Source of the DNA: CAYONZ01 sp964405465
GTDB taxonomy: Bacteria; Bdellovibrionota; Bdellovibrionia; Bdellovibrionales; JAMPXM01
NCBI GenBank assembly: GCA_964405465.1
Contig: CAYONZ010000027.1
Coordinates: 1 to 47,494 of the forward strand
Direction: 5' to 3'
Length of the DNA: 47,494 nt
Part shown: one piece after another, positions 26,514 to 35,267 of the stretch
Numbering within the stretch: position 1 is the stretch's first letter
How the letters are laid out: the number at the start of each line of letters is the position of its first letter
Translations under genes and position numbers: made by a program
The notes under the pieces: model-generated
The model's database searches: none
Seen by the model: the letters and a program-made list of their open reading frames with translations, nothing else
Told to the model about the DNA's origin: nothing

Positions 26514-27475
26514 CAATTCAAATACGCAGCACCTATCAACGGAGCATGGTCCCCTAATGTAGCCTTACGAATTGGACATTTAAATTTGGGCCCCAATTGC
26601 GCCATCGCCTCGACGTAATAGGCTTTGCTTTTCACCAAAAACAGGTCTTCAATTTTCAACAAACTGCCCGAAAGCAAAATGACCTCGAGATTCAATCCCA
26701 GAGACAGATTAACCCAAAGGGCACTTAACGCTTGTGCCATCTCATCAAAAATTTTTAACGCTTGGAGATCTCCAGCTCTTGCCAGTTCTGCTAGATCTTG
26801 GGAACTCTGCACAGGAAAACCTGAAGCACTTTTCAATTTCAAATTTCGCGCACGAGCGGCTAGACCGGTTCCAGAAATTAACCCTTCAGCCGTCTGCGAA
26901 TAAATAGCCTGTTTCTTTTCGACGTGTGTCTTCTCAAAACCTAAGCCAACCAATCCAATTCCCCATTCAGATCCCATACCGCGAGATTGCAAGGGCGCAC
27001 CATTAAAGATCACGCCAGATCCCACACCAGTGCCAAGAGTAATCATCGCAAATGTCTGCAAACCACGAGCACCCCCAGCGAGCGCCTCACCAATTGCAGC
27101 ACCCATGGCGTCGTTTTGCAGCCCCCAAGACAAGACCTTGAGTTTTTCCTTTTTTGCCTTAGCCTTGAGTTGTTTCAAAAGATGAAATCTGCCCCATCCC
27201 GGAAAATTACTCGGATCAATCATCGCCCCCGCAACAAGATCAAGAGGTCCTGCCGAGGCCACACCAAAATACTCAATCACTGCACCCGCACTCAACTCCT
27301 TGGCGGCGACAATAATTGAATGAACCAGATTTTTCTTTTGCATCAAAACACTGAGATCCCGATCACAGCTGGAAAAACGGCGAACCTCCCGAACCTTAAA
27401 ACTATCCAGAGACGCCACATGAACCTTTGTGCCCCCGATATCCACGCCAATTCGAAGTTTTCGTCTTTTCCTCAA
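26492..27475 (-). CDS. ROK-family sugar kinase (or glucokinase-like), zinc motif absent
   Basis: I choose TTG 27475, preceded by AGGGGGG; TTG 27499 lacks a site. The 327-residue product has the ROK ATPase core: IGVDIGGTKVHVASLD (phosphate 1), SAGPLD, QNDAMGAAIGE with the catalytic Asp, and ITLGTGVGSGVI (phosphate 2). ROK kinases phosphorylate sugars such as glucose or N-acetylated amino sugars. The usual zinc-binding signature (GH..., then CxCGxxGCxE) is missing: the region reads GSEWGIGLVGLG. So it is a diverged member and the substrate cannot be named. Confidence 0.85.
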   Translation of the reverse strand: MRKRRKLRIGVDIGGTKVHVASLDSFKVREVRRFSSCDRDLSVLMQKKNLVHSIIVAAKELSAGAVIEYFGVASAGPLDLVAGAMIDPSNFPGWGRFHLLKQLKAKAKKEKLKVLSWGLQNDAMGAAIGEALAGGARGLQTFAMITLGTGVGSGVIFNGAPLQSRGMGSEWGIGLVGLGFEKTHVEKKQAIYSQTAEGLISGTGLAARARNLKLKSASGFPVQSSQDLAELARAGDLQALKIFDEMAQALSALWVNLSLGLNLEVILLSGSLLKIEDLFLVKSKAYYVEAMAQLGPKFKCPIRKATLGDHAPLIGAAYLNCQLSIKS

Positions 27476-27634
27476 AGAAATCCCCCCTGCACACCTCAAA
27501 CTTTACCAGGAGGTATTTAAAAAACAAACGGAATGTCAAAAATCCATTTTCGATAAAGAGTTCTTTAATTACTGGAGCCAAAACTAAAATCTACCCTTGA
27601 AAACGAAGAATACTATGCCAGACTGACCAATAAG

Positions 27635-27913
27635 ATGAACACAACCGAAATTCCTTTACCGCCAATTGAAATTCCAATGGCCTCGATAAGCAAAGATGCT
27701 TTACATGGGTTGATCGAATCATTTGTCTCTCGGGAAGGCACAGACTATGGCATCGAGGAAGTCAGCTTCGAAGAAAAAACCATCCAGGTCGAAGCCCAAA
27801 TTCGAAAGGGCGAAGTGGTCATTGTTTTTGATCCCAACTCTGAAAGCGCAACTTTGCTCACCCGAAATGAATTCAAAAAGCGGTTAATCCATTCACAGCA
27901 CCAATCGCTTTAA
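27635..27913 (+). CDS. UPF0270 family protein (YheU-like)
   Basis: This 92-residue protein carries the UPF0270 signature LIESFVSREGTDYG at residues 25-38 and the following KTIQVEAQIRKGEVVIVFD. YheU-type proteins are small and cytoplasmic, and of unknown function. The N-terminal 16 residues (TEIPLPPIEIP) extend the usual family start, so ATG 27680 (MASISKD) could also be considered. No operon partner is apparent. Confidence 0.83.
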   Translation: MNTTEIPLPPIEIPMASISKDALHGLIESFVSREGTDYGIEEVSFEEKTIQVEAQIRKGEVVIVFDPNSESATLLTRNEFKKRLIHSQHQSL

Positions 27914-27964
27914 GATTAAATAAATATTTTTTGTTTATTAAATGCCCTAATTTGATCGCTCCAC

Positions 27965-28450
27965 TCAGGAGACAGACAAAATCTCATATTCCCTAGTGTG
28001 ACCACCAACTTCTACAAGGACATCTTGCCCGACTCGAGCTCCGACCAACGCCCGCCCCAAAGGGCTCGTGGGCGTAATCACCTGAATGGCTTGCCCCTTA
28101 AAATTTACGATCTGCGCTGAGCCCTTCGGCAATAAAAAGACAAAGCTTTTTTTACCATTTAATTCAACACCGACCAAGGCCGACGAGGAGACTGGATCAT
28201 CCTCGGCAAAGTCTTTGATTTCCACAAATTTATAGAGCTTGATCAAATCTTCGACATCGTTGACTCGACCTGTTTGCGCACGAGCAAGATATGAAGCCTC
28301 AAGTCCCCTGGTGTCATATTCATTTTCGGGGCGACTCTCTTCATGCGTCGCTGCCTCAAGTGTGGCCTTGGCGGATTCACGCAAAAATACGAGATCTTTC
28401 TCAAGCTCATCTATCAAATATTTTATTAACTCTCGTTTATTTACCTTCAT
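27965..28450 (-). CDS. GreA/GreB-type transcription elongation factor-like protein
   Basis: The start is ATG 28450 with GGAGG 7 bases upstream, inside the end of the preceding gene. The 161-residue protein has a helical N-terminus rich in Glu and Lys (residues 5-75, the coiled-coil position of Gre factors). Its C-terminal FKBP-like domain has ITPTSPLGRALVGARVGQDV, the Gre signature. Gre factors stimulate transcript cleavage by backtracked RNA polymerase. The acidic tip residues of the coiled coil are not clearly arranged as in GreA, so it could also be a Gre-family regulator such as Rnk. Cotranscription with the M14 peptidase gene is likely. Confidence 0.78.
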   Translation of the reverse strand: MKVNKRELIKYLIDELEKDLVFLRESAKATLEAATHEESRPENEYDTRGLEASYLARAQTGRVNDVEDLIKLYKFVEIKDFAEDDPVSSSALVGVELNGKKSFVFLLPKGSAQIVNFKGQAIQVITPTSPLGRALVGARVGQDVLVEVGGHTREYEILSVS

Positions 28451-29681
28451 CTTCTGCCTCCAGCACGTGCAACACTCTTTCAAATATATTTTCGGATTTA
28501 TCTAAAACACTTTCCCGCCATCTTAAATCCGACGGATAAAACAATTCCACAAACATCTTTTTTACTTTTCTCTCCACCAACGAATGCCAATAGCCATAAC
28601 GTCGCCCCTGATTTTCCACCACCACACGTGCAAGAGTATCAAGTTTTGCACCAGTGTCGCTACCTAGGGTGCCGAATTCCAGAGTGACAGCCACACACTT
28701 CTGCGAACCTGAAAGCAACGATGGAAGTACATTATTTAAATCACCCGATGTTCGATAAAACCCCTCGTCGTCACCTGTCGTGACGACATACTTTTGTTTT
28801 GCTTCTTCGGTCGCATGCAAATTTTCTGAAGGCATATCTGTTCTCGCAGCAGACTCGCATTTTTGCCCGAAAAGCCGAGTGAATAAATTGGCATGCACTG
28901 CCTCTGGACTATCAGCAGGCATAACATGCAGTTGAAGTTGATCTCCCAATCCCGTGTGTAAGTCCAAGAGAACGACACTATTGTAGCCACTCACTCTGGA
29001 CTGCAATCGTCTGAAAAAATCAAGAACTTGGGGCTCACCCTGATGCCCACCAAACTCAACCCCCTCTGGTGAATCAAACTGCCCTTGTCCGATTCCCTGA
29101 CTCAATTCTTGCAAAGTGAAGCCACCGAATTTTAAGCGCCACCAGAGTAAAATCCCCAAACGCCACCGACTGAGCAATGGCCAGAGAACTCTCCCCTTTG
29201 GCTCGAGGACAGTCCTCAGTTTTTGATAATTGGTGTTCTTTGTTTCATATAGTCCACTCGTGAGTGAAAAATTTCGATTCAAATTTACATTATTTTCTGT
29301 CGCTCGCCGTGCATACTTGCATCCAAAGGGATTCAGACAATGCACCAAAAGCACATCGGTCTTCAGAAGTTGTTTTTTTGAAAAAATTGAATTTAAAAAA
29401 TAAATCTGCGCCGCTGAGCCAGCGAAGGCCTCTGAACCATGGACACCTGACGTGATGAGCAATAGATGAGGCGCAGAGCCATCGCCGCCAGTGGGAAGAA
29501 ACGCATACTCAACAGTCAAATCATCATCGACCTGACTCGGAACACGAAAGAACTCTAACTTCTCGTCCTCTCGCCCGATTCGGCGAAGGGCACTCTGCGC
29601 TGCATCCCGAAATCGGGTCCGAGCCTGTTGATAGTTCGACGAAAAAAAAGCGTTCACATCTAGAGCCAAAAGGTCCCCCAA
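28437..29681 (-). CDS. M14-family metallopeptidase, DUF2817 type
   Basis: This 414-residue protein has the zinc-site motif SGVHGSEAFAG (His81, Glu84), LNPFGCKYARRATENNVNLN around 115-134 with conserved Arg and Asn, LDLHTGLG with His241, and TLEFGT with the catalytic Glu near residue 340. This is the DUF2817 branch of the carboxypeptidase A (M14) superfamily. No signal peptide is seen, so it would act in the cytoplasm. The substrate is unknown. It overlaps the Gre-like gene by 14 bases. Confidence 0.87.
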   Translation of the reverse strand: MGDLLALDVNAFFSSNYQQARTRFRDAAQSALRRIGREDEKLEFFRVPSQVDDDLTVEYAFLPTGGDGSAPHLLLITSGVHGSEAFAGSAAQIYFLNSIFSKKQLLKTDVLLVHCLNPFGCKYARRATENNVNLNRNFSLTSGLYETKNTNYQKLRTVLEPKGRVLWPLLSRWRLGILLWWRLKFGGFTLQELSQGIGQGQFDSPEGVEFGGHQGEPQVLDFFRRLQSRVSGYNSVVLLDLHTGLGDQLQLHVMPADSPEAVHANLFTRLFGQKCESAARTDMPSENLHATEEAKQKYVVTTGDDEGFYRTSGDLNNVLPSLLSGSQKCVAVTLEFGTLGSDTGAKLDTLARVVVENQGRRYGYWHSLVERKVKKMFVELFYPSDLRWRESVLDKSENIFERVLHVLEAEDEGK

Positions 29682-29945
29682 AAAAGGTCAAGCGCACAAG
29701 TTCATTTTATCGTGCGCCACTCCCTATGGCAAGAACCACCAGTCTCAATTAATCGGAGATGTTTCCAGAGTAAACAATCTGTTTTACCGGCTGAGGTGCT
29801 TGAGGAAAACGACTATGATCTCCACCGCTACCTCTGTCGGGCAAACAAATTAAACAAGTCTTTAAACAAGTCTCTGTATAAATATGCAATCCGTATAGAT
29901 ATGCATACAGATATTTATCTAAATCTCTATAACAGTCTCAAAAAA

Positions 29946-30491
29946 TTAGAAACGACAATTATATTGAGCACCGTCTTCTTCGATCATCTCAGCACCCACG
30001 ATTTTTCCTTCCTTTAAGGTGAATGCGTATCGATAATCGAAAGATTTTCTCCAGCCAAATAATTGCTGCTGATGGTAGGACAGTTTAATTCCAGTCGGTG
30101 TCACAGCACACTTAGAAATGGTGTAACGATCAAGACCATTGGTGTTGTCTTCAAGACGAGTCATCATGGCTGGATACAAGTCAGAAGCCTTGCCATCAGC
30201 ATATCGGGTTATATGAAGCGGAATAAAATCAAGACCACGATAGTTCTTCTTCGTAATTCCAGAATTCGATTCAAAATAACGAATCTTGAGCTCACACGAA
30301 AGACCTTCTTTTGTCTTTCCTCCTGTGATATTCAACCACTGATCATTCACTTCAAGAGCAAGAGCCGATCGAATCGTTGCAATGCAATCTGAACCACTCG
30401 CCAACGCCTGCTGAGAAAATGCATACTGAGAAGCTGTAACTAACCCTAAGACCAGGCCAAGTGCCGCCATTAAATAAATTCTGTTTTTCAT
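29946..30491 (-). CDS. Exported protein of unknown function
   Basis: This 181-residue product has a signal peptide (NRIYLMAALGLVLGLVTASQ, then YAFSQQALA) and GGAGG 8 bases before the ATG. The mature part is beta-rich, with Cys residues that could pair (SDCIAT, SCELKI, SKCAVT, YNCRF). No family is recognised. It is monocistronic, flanked by AT-rich sequence on both sides, with an ATAAATATTTAT palindrome in its leader (about 30507-30518). Confidence 0.68.
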   Translation of the reverse strand: MKNRIYLMAALGLVLGLVTASQYAFSQQALASGSDCIATIRSALALEVNDQWLNITGGKTKEGLSCELKIRYFESNSGITKKNYRGLDFIPLHITRYADGKASDLYPAMMTRLEDNTNGLDRYTISKCAVTPTGIKLSYHQQQLFGWRKSFDYRYAFTLKEGKIVGAEMIEEDGAQYNCRF

Positions 30492-30618
30492 TCGCCATAC
30501 CTCCAGATAAATATTTATAGTTTATATAACTCATTCCAAGCGACCTAGCTGTCAAGCCTTTCGTCCACTGAAAGGCCAATGAACTCCACATTTTTCTCAG
30601 TCGTCAGCTGGAAAACTC

Positions 30619-30654
30619 AAAAAAAAAGCTCCGCCGCAGAGTTACGGCAGAGCT
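30619..30654 (-). terminator. Rho-independent terminator of nrdJ
   Basis: On the minus strand AGCTCTGCCG pairs with CGGCGGAGCT (one G-T wobble) across an 8-base loop and is followed by nine T. It lies 24 bases after the nrdJ stop. Confidence 0.93.
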
Positions 30655-30677
30655 CTCATTACAATTCGATTTTTTGA

Positions 30678-33326
30678 TCAATCACACTTACTGCTGCCAC
30701 AATCTGCACAAGCAAAACAACCTTCTTGAAGCTTGAGGTTACGACTTCCACAAACTGTGCATTTCAAGCTTTTGATCTCCTTAACATAGGTCTTCAGTGT
30801 TCGCCCAATCGCTTTTGCAAAAGAATTGATGGTCCCTTCACTCTTAATCAACTGCGAAACGATGAACTCAATGTCTGCGCCATGCCGAAGCGCTGTCGAA
30901 ATCATTCTCGTCAAAGCCTCCTGCTCGTCTGACTCAAAAAACTTTCGAATATCAGTCAAAACCCAGCCATCCTTGGTCTCAAGATCATAAATTCCTGATT
31001 TTGATTTTACTAACTTTCCATTCAAAAGACCTGAGGGCAAATGTAGACTGCTCTGCTTCATCGCAAACACTTCATACGGGTCCTCACCTAAAAGGCCAAC
31101 CAATACCACCCACTTTTTGCCGCCTGAAGAAATTTGATGAATGTCACAATCCAAAGACTTCGGTCGCGAGATCGCTTTGGATCTGACAAACTCATTTTCA
31201 CTCTTCTTTTCGGTCGAACTCGCAGCAGAGAGTACCGCTGTCATGGTTCCATCGCGATATGATGTGCAACCTTTGATTGTCCCGGTTTTATAGACCTCAA
31301 AATATAAGCGTTTAAAATCTTCATATGGATAGTCAGCAGGAATGTTGACCGTTTTTGACATCGCCGAATCAACATACCGAGAAAGTACACCCATCGTACG
31401 CACATGATCATCAATATTTAAATTATAAGTTGTGGCAGCCCAGTCCGCCTGAGGATTCCAAGTCTTGTGCTTTTCATGATAACGAACAGCATAGTCCCGC
31501 ACTCGCGATTCTTTGAGCAAACCTCGTGAACGATCAAACTTCCAGATGTCGTCTTTAAAGCGCGTCATCAATAAATTTTCATCACCCTCTTTGATCCATT
31601 CCCACTTAGTTTCAGGACCATTGATCTCGTAGGTCTTGGCTTCCCAATTGATGTTCTTCGGAACGCCCAAACCATCTGGCTGAAATGGCTGGATGACTGT
31701 TCGCACATACTCCGCCATAAAAATAGGCTCAAGTCCGCCCGATACATTGTTTGCAAAAACAGAACTATTGCCCGTCGGCTGAATCGACAATAAATGACTA
31801 TTACGAATTCCGTATCGGGCAATCATGTCTTTCGTTTCTGGATCCAACTTTTCTACAAATTTACTCTTCAAATACTTCTCTTTGTTGAACAACGGAAACG
31901 GGCCCTTTTCTTTCGCAAGTAGAGCCGACGTTTTATAAGCTTGATTCATCATAAATGAACCAAGTTCTTCAGTTAACTTCAAAGCTTCTTTGGAACCGTA
32001 ACGAACCTTCAACATCATGAGAGCTGAGCCATAGCCCAAAATACCAAGACCGATACGACGTTTAGCTTTCAAAGCTTCAGCTTGCTCAGGCAAAGGAACC
32101 AAAGTCTTGTCATTCACATTGTCCATAAACCGAACCGCTGAATGAATGACCTCACCCAGTTTCTCAAAATCCCAGCCCTTACCTTTGGCATCAATAAAAT
32201 GCGGCAGATTAATCGAACCCAATAAACAAGCTCCACCCACAGGCAAAACTTGTTCCCCACATGGATTCGTCGCATTGATATGTTCTGTGTAATAAAGATT
32301 GTTTAGTTTATTAATCGTATCAATAAACAAAATTCCAGGCTCATTACGATTGTAGGTCGACTTCATGATCAGATCCCACAATTCTACAGCACTCGCAAAT
32401 GTCTTATAAACCTGAACAGGAAGGCCCTTTTCTTTCCAAGCCTTCAAATCTCCGTCCCAATATTTTCCGTATTCAGCCTTGGCGATTGAATAGTTTGGAA
32501 ACTCTAAATTCCAAGGTAAATTATTTTCCACAGCTGACATAAAATCGTCAGACACAAGAACCGACATATTGAACTTCGTCAATCGTCCCGGAGTTTGCTT
32601 GGCGGTGATAAACTCTTCGATGTCTGGGTGAAACACCGACATCGTCACCATCTGCGCACCCTTGCGAATTTTCTTTTTGCCTTTTTCTTCGGTTTTTTTG
32701 AAGCCACTCCCAGCTGTGATCACACCACTTTGCGTATCCCACATTTCGAGTAACTTGACCGCCCCAGGAGAGTCACCGCCGATGCCCTCAACATAGGCCC
32801 CACGCGGGCGCATCACGTCGGCACAAAATCCATAGCCACCCTCTGACTTGAGGATCAGCGCCTGGCGCCGCAGTTCATCCATGATACTTTCCATCGAATC
32901 CTGATTTTCTCCACGAAAACCACTCACAAAACAATTGATGTAGGTGGTCCCCTTCAATCCGGTACCTGCGTTTGAAGTGATGCGTCCACCTGGAACAAAT
33001 TTAAAGTCTTCAAGAATATCCAGAAATTTTTCTGTCCAATAATCGCGAACATCCAATGCTTCAACTGAGGCAATATCTTTTGCAATAGCCAGATGACGGT
33101 CATTGATGTCGTTTTCGCCCGCGTATTTGTAGGTGGCATTGAAGATCTCTTCAGAGAAGGCATCTTCAAACTGAGTGTTTCTTTTCTGAATACCACCAGC
33201 CTTTATGGTGGTTTTTTTCTCTGGCGATGTTGATGGCATATCCCCAGCCTCTGTCGACTTACTTCGACGACCTTTTTTGGTCGAATCAGTTGGGTTCATA
33301 TCCGAAAACTCTAGATTGGAATTCAT
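30678..33326 (-). CDS. nrdJ: Adenosylcobalamin-dependent (class II) ribonucleotide reductase
   Basis: The start is ATG 33326 with AAGGAG 6 bases upstream; ATG 33356 has no site. The 882-residue enzyme reduces ribonucleotides to deoxyribonucleotides with B12. Active-site residues are visible: Cys132 in INCFVSG, NPCGE (Asn354, Cys356, Glu358), and the PTGNSSVFANNVSGG substrate loop. The C-terminus ends in a zinc-ribbon-like CTVCGS...CFACADCGSSKC tail, which carries redox-active Cys in this class. An N-terminal Lys/Ser-rich tail of about 50 residues precedes the fold. No class I reductase is in the window. I found no cobalamin riboswitch in the leader. Confidence 0.95.
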   Translation of the reverse strand: MNSNLEFSDMNPTDSTKKGRRSKSTEAGDMPSTSPEKKTTIKAGGIQKRNTQFEDAFSEEIFNATYKYAGENDINDRHLAIAKDIASVEALDVRDYWTEKFLDILEDFKFVPGGRITSNAGTGLKGTTYINCFVSGFRGENQDSMESIMDELRRQALILKSEGGYGFCADVMRPRGAYVEGIGGDSPGAVKLLEMWDTQSGVITAGSGFKKTEEKGKKKIRKGAQMVTMSVFHPDIEEFITAKQTPGRLTKFNMSVLVSDDFMSAVENNLPWNLEFPNYSIAKAEYGKYWDGDLKAWKEKGLPVQVYKTFASAVELWDLIMKSTYNRNEPGILFIDTINKLNNLYYTEHINATNPCGEQVLPVGGACLLGSINLPHFIDAKGKGWDFEKLGEVIHSAVRFMDNVNDKTLVPLPEQAEALKAKRRIGLGILGYGSALMMLKVRYGSKEALKLTEELGSFMMNQAYKTSALLAKEKGPFPLFNKEKYLKSKFVEKLDPETKDMIARYGIRNSHLLSIQPTGNSSVFANNVSGGLEPIFMAEYVRTVIQPFQPDGLGVPKNINWEAKTYEINGPETKWEWIKEGDENLLMTRFKDDIWKFDRSRGLLKESRVRDYAVRYHEKHKTWNPQADWAATTYNLNIDDHVRTMGVLSRYVDSAMSKTVNIPADYPYEDFKRLYFEVYKTGTIKGCTSYRDGTMTAVLSAASSTEKKSENEFVRSKAISRPKSLDCDIHQISSGGKKWVVLVGLLGEDPYEVFAMKQSSLHLPSGLLNGKLVKSKSGIYDLETKDGWVLTDIRKFFESDEQEALTRMISTALRHGADIEFIVSQLIKSEGTINSFAKAIGRTLKTYVKEIKSLKCTVCGSRNLKLQEGCFACADCGSSKCD

Positions 33327-33699
33327 TGCAGCTCCTTGATGGCACATGTTCTCCATTTAACTAAACTAAGAGAAACCGCGCCACACAATCAAAAATTGTA
33401 AAAAAAAACAGAACATGACATGACTTGTAGTGGCGCATCCCAATTGACTTGCCTCAAATCATTGCAACAATCTCGTAGGTATTTGTTTTAAATGAAAAAA
33501 TATTAAAATTCAGAGTTGCACAGAAATTGCGCAAAGCTCAAACGGTAAAAAATCATTCGTTTTACTTGCCAAGGCCCTTCACTTGGCAGTATTTGGGGCG
33601 CCGTCAATTCGCGCCCCTACATCACTCCCTAAATTCGCATCAATAAGATTCAGCTAAACAAAAATCGACAAAACAAAACTCAGCCATTAGAATATCACG
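33327..33699. other. 373-base divergent intergenic region
   Basis: This region lies between nrdJ (leftward) and the hydrolase gene (rightward). It contains no gene. Three adjacent perfect hairpins (33545-33617) are the only clear structure; the rest is AT-rich and should hold both promoters. Confidence 0.6.
33545..33617 (+). ncRNA. Three tandem hairpins, possible structured RNA or binding site
   Basis: Three perfect inverted repeats follow each other: GTAAAA/TTTTAC (33545-33565), TGCCAAG/CTTGGCA (33567-33588) and GGGGCGC/GCGCCCC (33595-33617), with loops of 9, 8 and 9 bases. Because the flanking genes diverge, simple terminators are not expected here. The strand is uncertain, since all stems are symmetric. 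It could be a small RNA, a leader of either gene, or a protein-binding array. Confidence 0.35.
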
Positions 33700-34407
33700 G
33701 TGAACTATTTCAATCAGACCTACTTCGAACAATTAAAAAAAACTCAAGGCCGCAACGAAGCCGTTTTATTTCTACACGGATATCCAGCCGAGTCGGCGAT
33801 TAAAAATCTCGACATAGCGAGGGCCGTCCACGAGCAGACAAACATCGACGTCTTTCTCATTCACTACCCCGGACTCGATCGAGGCCTCGGCCGTTTCACC
33901 TTTCCAAAATCGAAAACAGCCACCCTCGAATTCTGTCAGCACCTCCAAGATCTTGGGTACAAGACTCTGCACTTTGTTGGGCACTCTTGGGGCGGTTTTC
34001 TCTCTCTGCTTAGCCATTCGTATTGGTGTCCAGACAGTAAAATCTTTTTGCTGTCGCCGTTTCTTGAGATTCCCCAGGAAAACAAACTAACTCAATTCAC
34101 ACACACCCTTTACACCGACACAAAAAAACATCTTTTGCCAATGACCGAACTGGAGGTGCGTGCCGACCTTCAAGCGCTTTATGAGCAACATCCATTTCAA
34201 TCAATCCAAAAAATATTGCGTGAAAGTAAAAGTCAGATTTATTTTTTACAAGCGCTTCACGACGAGGCCACACCAGTCGAAACGGCTCGCCTAGCTTTGC
34301 AACAAAACCGAAATCCGCTTTTGAACTACCAAGAGCTCGAAACGGATCACGGTTTTACCGATCGCCCACTCATCATCGATTTAGTCCTCGAGAAATTTGC
34401 ATTGTAG
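33700..34407 (+). CDS. Alpha/beta hydrolase
   Basis: The start is GTG 33700. The 235-residue protein has the oxyanion motif FLHGYPAE (residue 24), the nucleophile elbow GHSWGG with Ser96, an Asp in HDEATPV near residue 188, and a terminal His in DHGF, so the catalytic triad is complete. No signal peptide is present, so it is cytoplasmic. Substrate and pathway are unknown. It is monocistronic. Confidence 0.83.
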   Translation: MNYFNQTYFEQLKKTQGRNEAVLFLHGYPAESAIKNLDIARAVHEQTNIDVFLIHYPGLDRGLGRFTFPKSKTATLEFCQHLQDLGYKTLHFVGHSWGGFLSLLSHSYWCPDSKIFLLSPFLEIPQENKLTQFTHTLYTDTKKHLLPMTELEVRADLQALYEQHPFQSIQKILRESKSQIYFLQALHDEATPVETARLALQQNRNPLLNYQELETDHGFTDRPLIIDLVLEKFAL

Positions 34408-34452
34408 GCTGTCGGACTTGATATTTAACAGAATCAAAAGGCAATCCGAGCA

Positions 34453-34911
34453 CTAAAGCTCGCGCATCGGAGTCAACACCACTTCAAAAACTCCAGAATA
34501 ATTTGAAGCCTCACGACCAATCACTGTACGCACACCATTGCGAGTCACGATCTGAAGCTTCACACGCTGGTCAACTGATGGCAATTGTGAGTACAATTGG
34601 AGCGTTTCACGACGATCATATTTGCAAGAAGGCCCGAGTTTGCAAACCTCGACTTTCGATTCCCCTACCAAAAGAATGAGCGAATCTTGAAGATGCAAGC
34701 GTCGAAAGCTGACAGCATCATTAAAAACTCCACGCTCTCGATAGGCGTGACCACGACAAATTTCTACGATTGGATTCATTCCGCTGTTAGCCTGATATTT
34801 GATTGGTGCACACACGTAAGGCACGAAAGCACCAGCGTTCGGAACATAGGCCGACGCCTTTTGAGCAAAAATGGAAACGATACCAACTAGAGTAAACATA
34901 AGACTTTTCAT
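34453..34911 (-). CDS. Exported protein of unknown function
   Basis: The start is ATG 34911 (GGGGGA upstream), giving a 152-residue product with a signal peptide (SLMFTLVGIVSIFAQ, cleavage after ASA). A longer frame to 34989 lacks a ribosome site. The mature part has four Cys (VCAPI, EICRG, EVCKLGPSCKY) and a beta-rich C-terminus. No family is recognised. Size and layout recall the exported protein at 29946-30491, but I see no clear sequence match between them. Confidence 0.68.
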   Translation of the reverse strand: MKSLMFTLVGIVSIFAQKASAYVPNAGAFVPYVCAPIKYQANSGMNPIVEICRGHAYRERGVFNDAVSFRRLHLQDSLILLVGESKVEVCKLGPSCKYDRRETLQLYSQLPSVDQRVKLQIVTRNGVRTVIGREASNYSGVFEVVLTPMREL

Positions 34912-35031
34912 AGATCCCCCAAAAAAATATTTTATCTTCACCATCGACTGACGACTGGTGAGTCCATAATGCGGAATTGCATGTGACAAAAGACTTTAAG
35001 CAAACTCGCTGCCAACTTTTTGCAACACGCA

Positions 35032-35059
35032 TTTTGTGGCAATCTTTTACGCCACAAAA
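35032..35059. repeat. Perfect 9-bp inverted repeat TTTTGTGGC/GCCACAAAA
   Basis: The arms are separated by 10 bases and lie 121 bases upstream of the exported-protein ATG. It could be an operator or a factor-assisted terminator. Confidence 0.6.
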
Positions 35060-35192
35060 GATTTTTGGGTCTCATGAAGATATGGAGCCGCTGGTATCTA
35101 AGACGTTAAAACATCAAATGAATATGTGAGTTACTTCGATTTTATGGTGACTCCAGATTTCCTGAATTTTCGTTTGATATCTCTAACTACGC

Positions 35193-35223
35193 GGTTCCAG
35201 CAAGGAGGCCTCAGGCTGGAACC
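35193..35223. repeat. Perfect 9-bp inverted repeat GGTTCCAGC/GCTGGAACC
   Basis: The 13-base loop contains the palindrome GAGGCCTC. It lies 44 bases beyond the DUF2608 stop, in terminator position for that gene, but without a T run. Confidence 0.6.
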
Positions 35224-35267
35224 AGCAGATCCACTTTGGCACTATAAACAGATTTTAGTGAATCGAA

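Larger units (their letters stand above)
34912..35267. other. 356-base intergenic region with two strong inverted repeats
   Basis: No gene is supported. The region holds perfect 9-bp inverted repeats at 35032-35059 and 35193-35223, and a 7-bp one at 35261-35277 whose loop is the DUF2608 stop codon. None has a T run typical of an intrinsic terminator. Confidence 0.5.

Noticed and set aside
29712..30017. Plus-strand 101-codon open frame as a gene
   Set aside because: Composition is not protein-like, there is no ribosome site, and it overlaps the exported-protein gene on the other strand.
33327..33699. Cobalamin riboswitch upstream of the B12-dependent reductase
   Set aside because: I could not find the B12 box or the conserved core; only simple hairpins are present.
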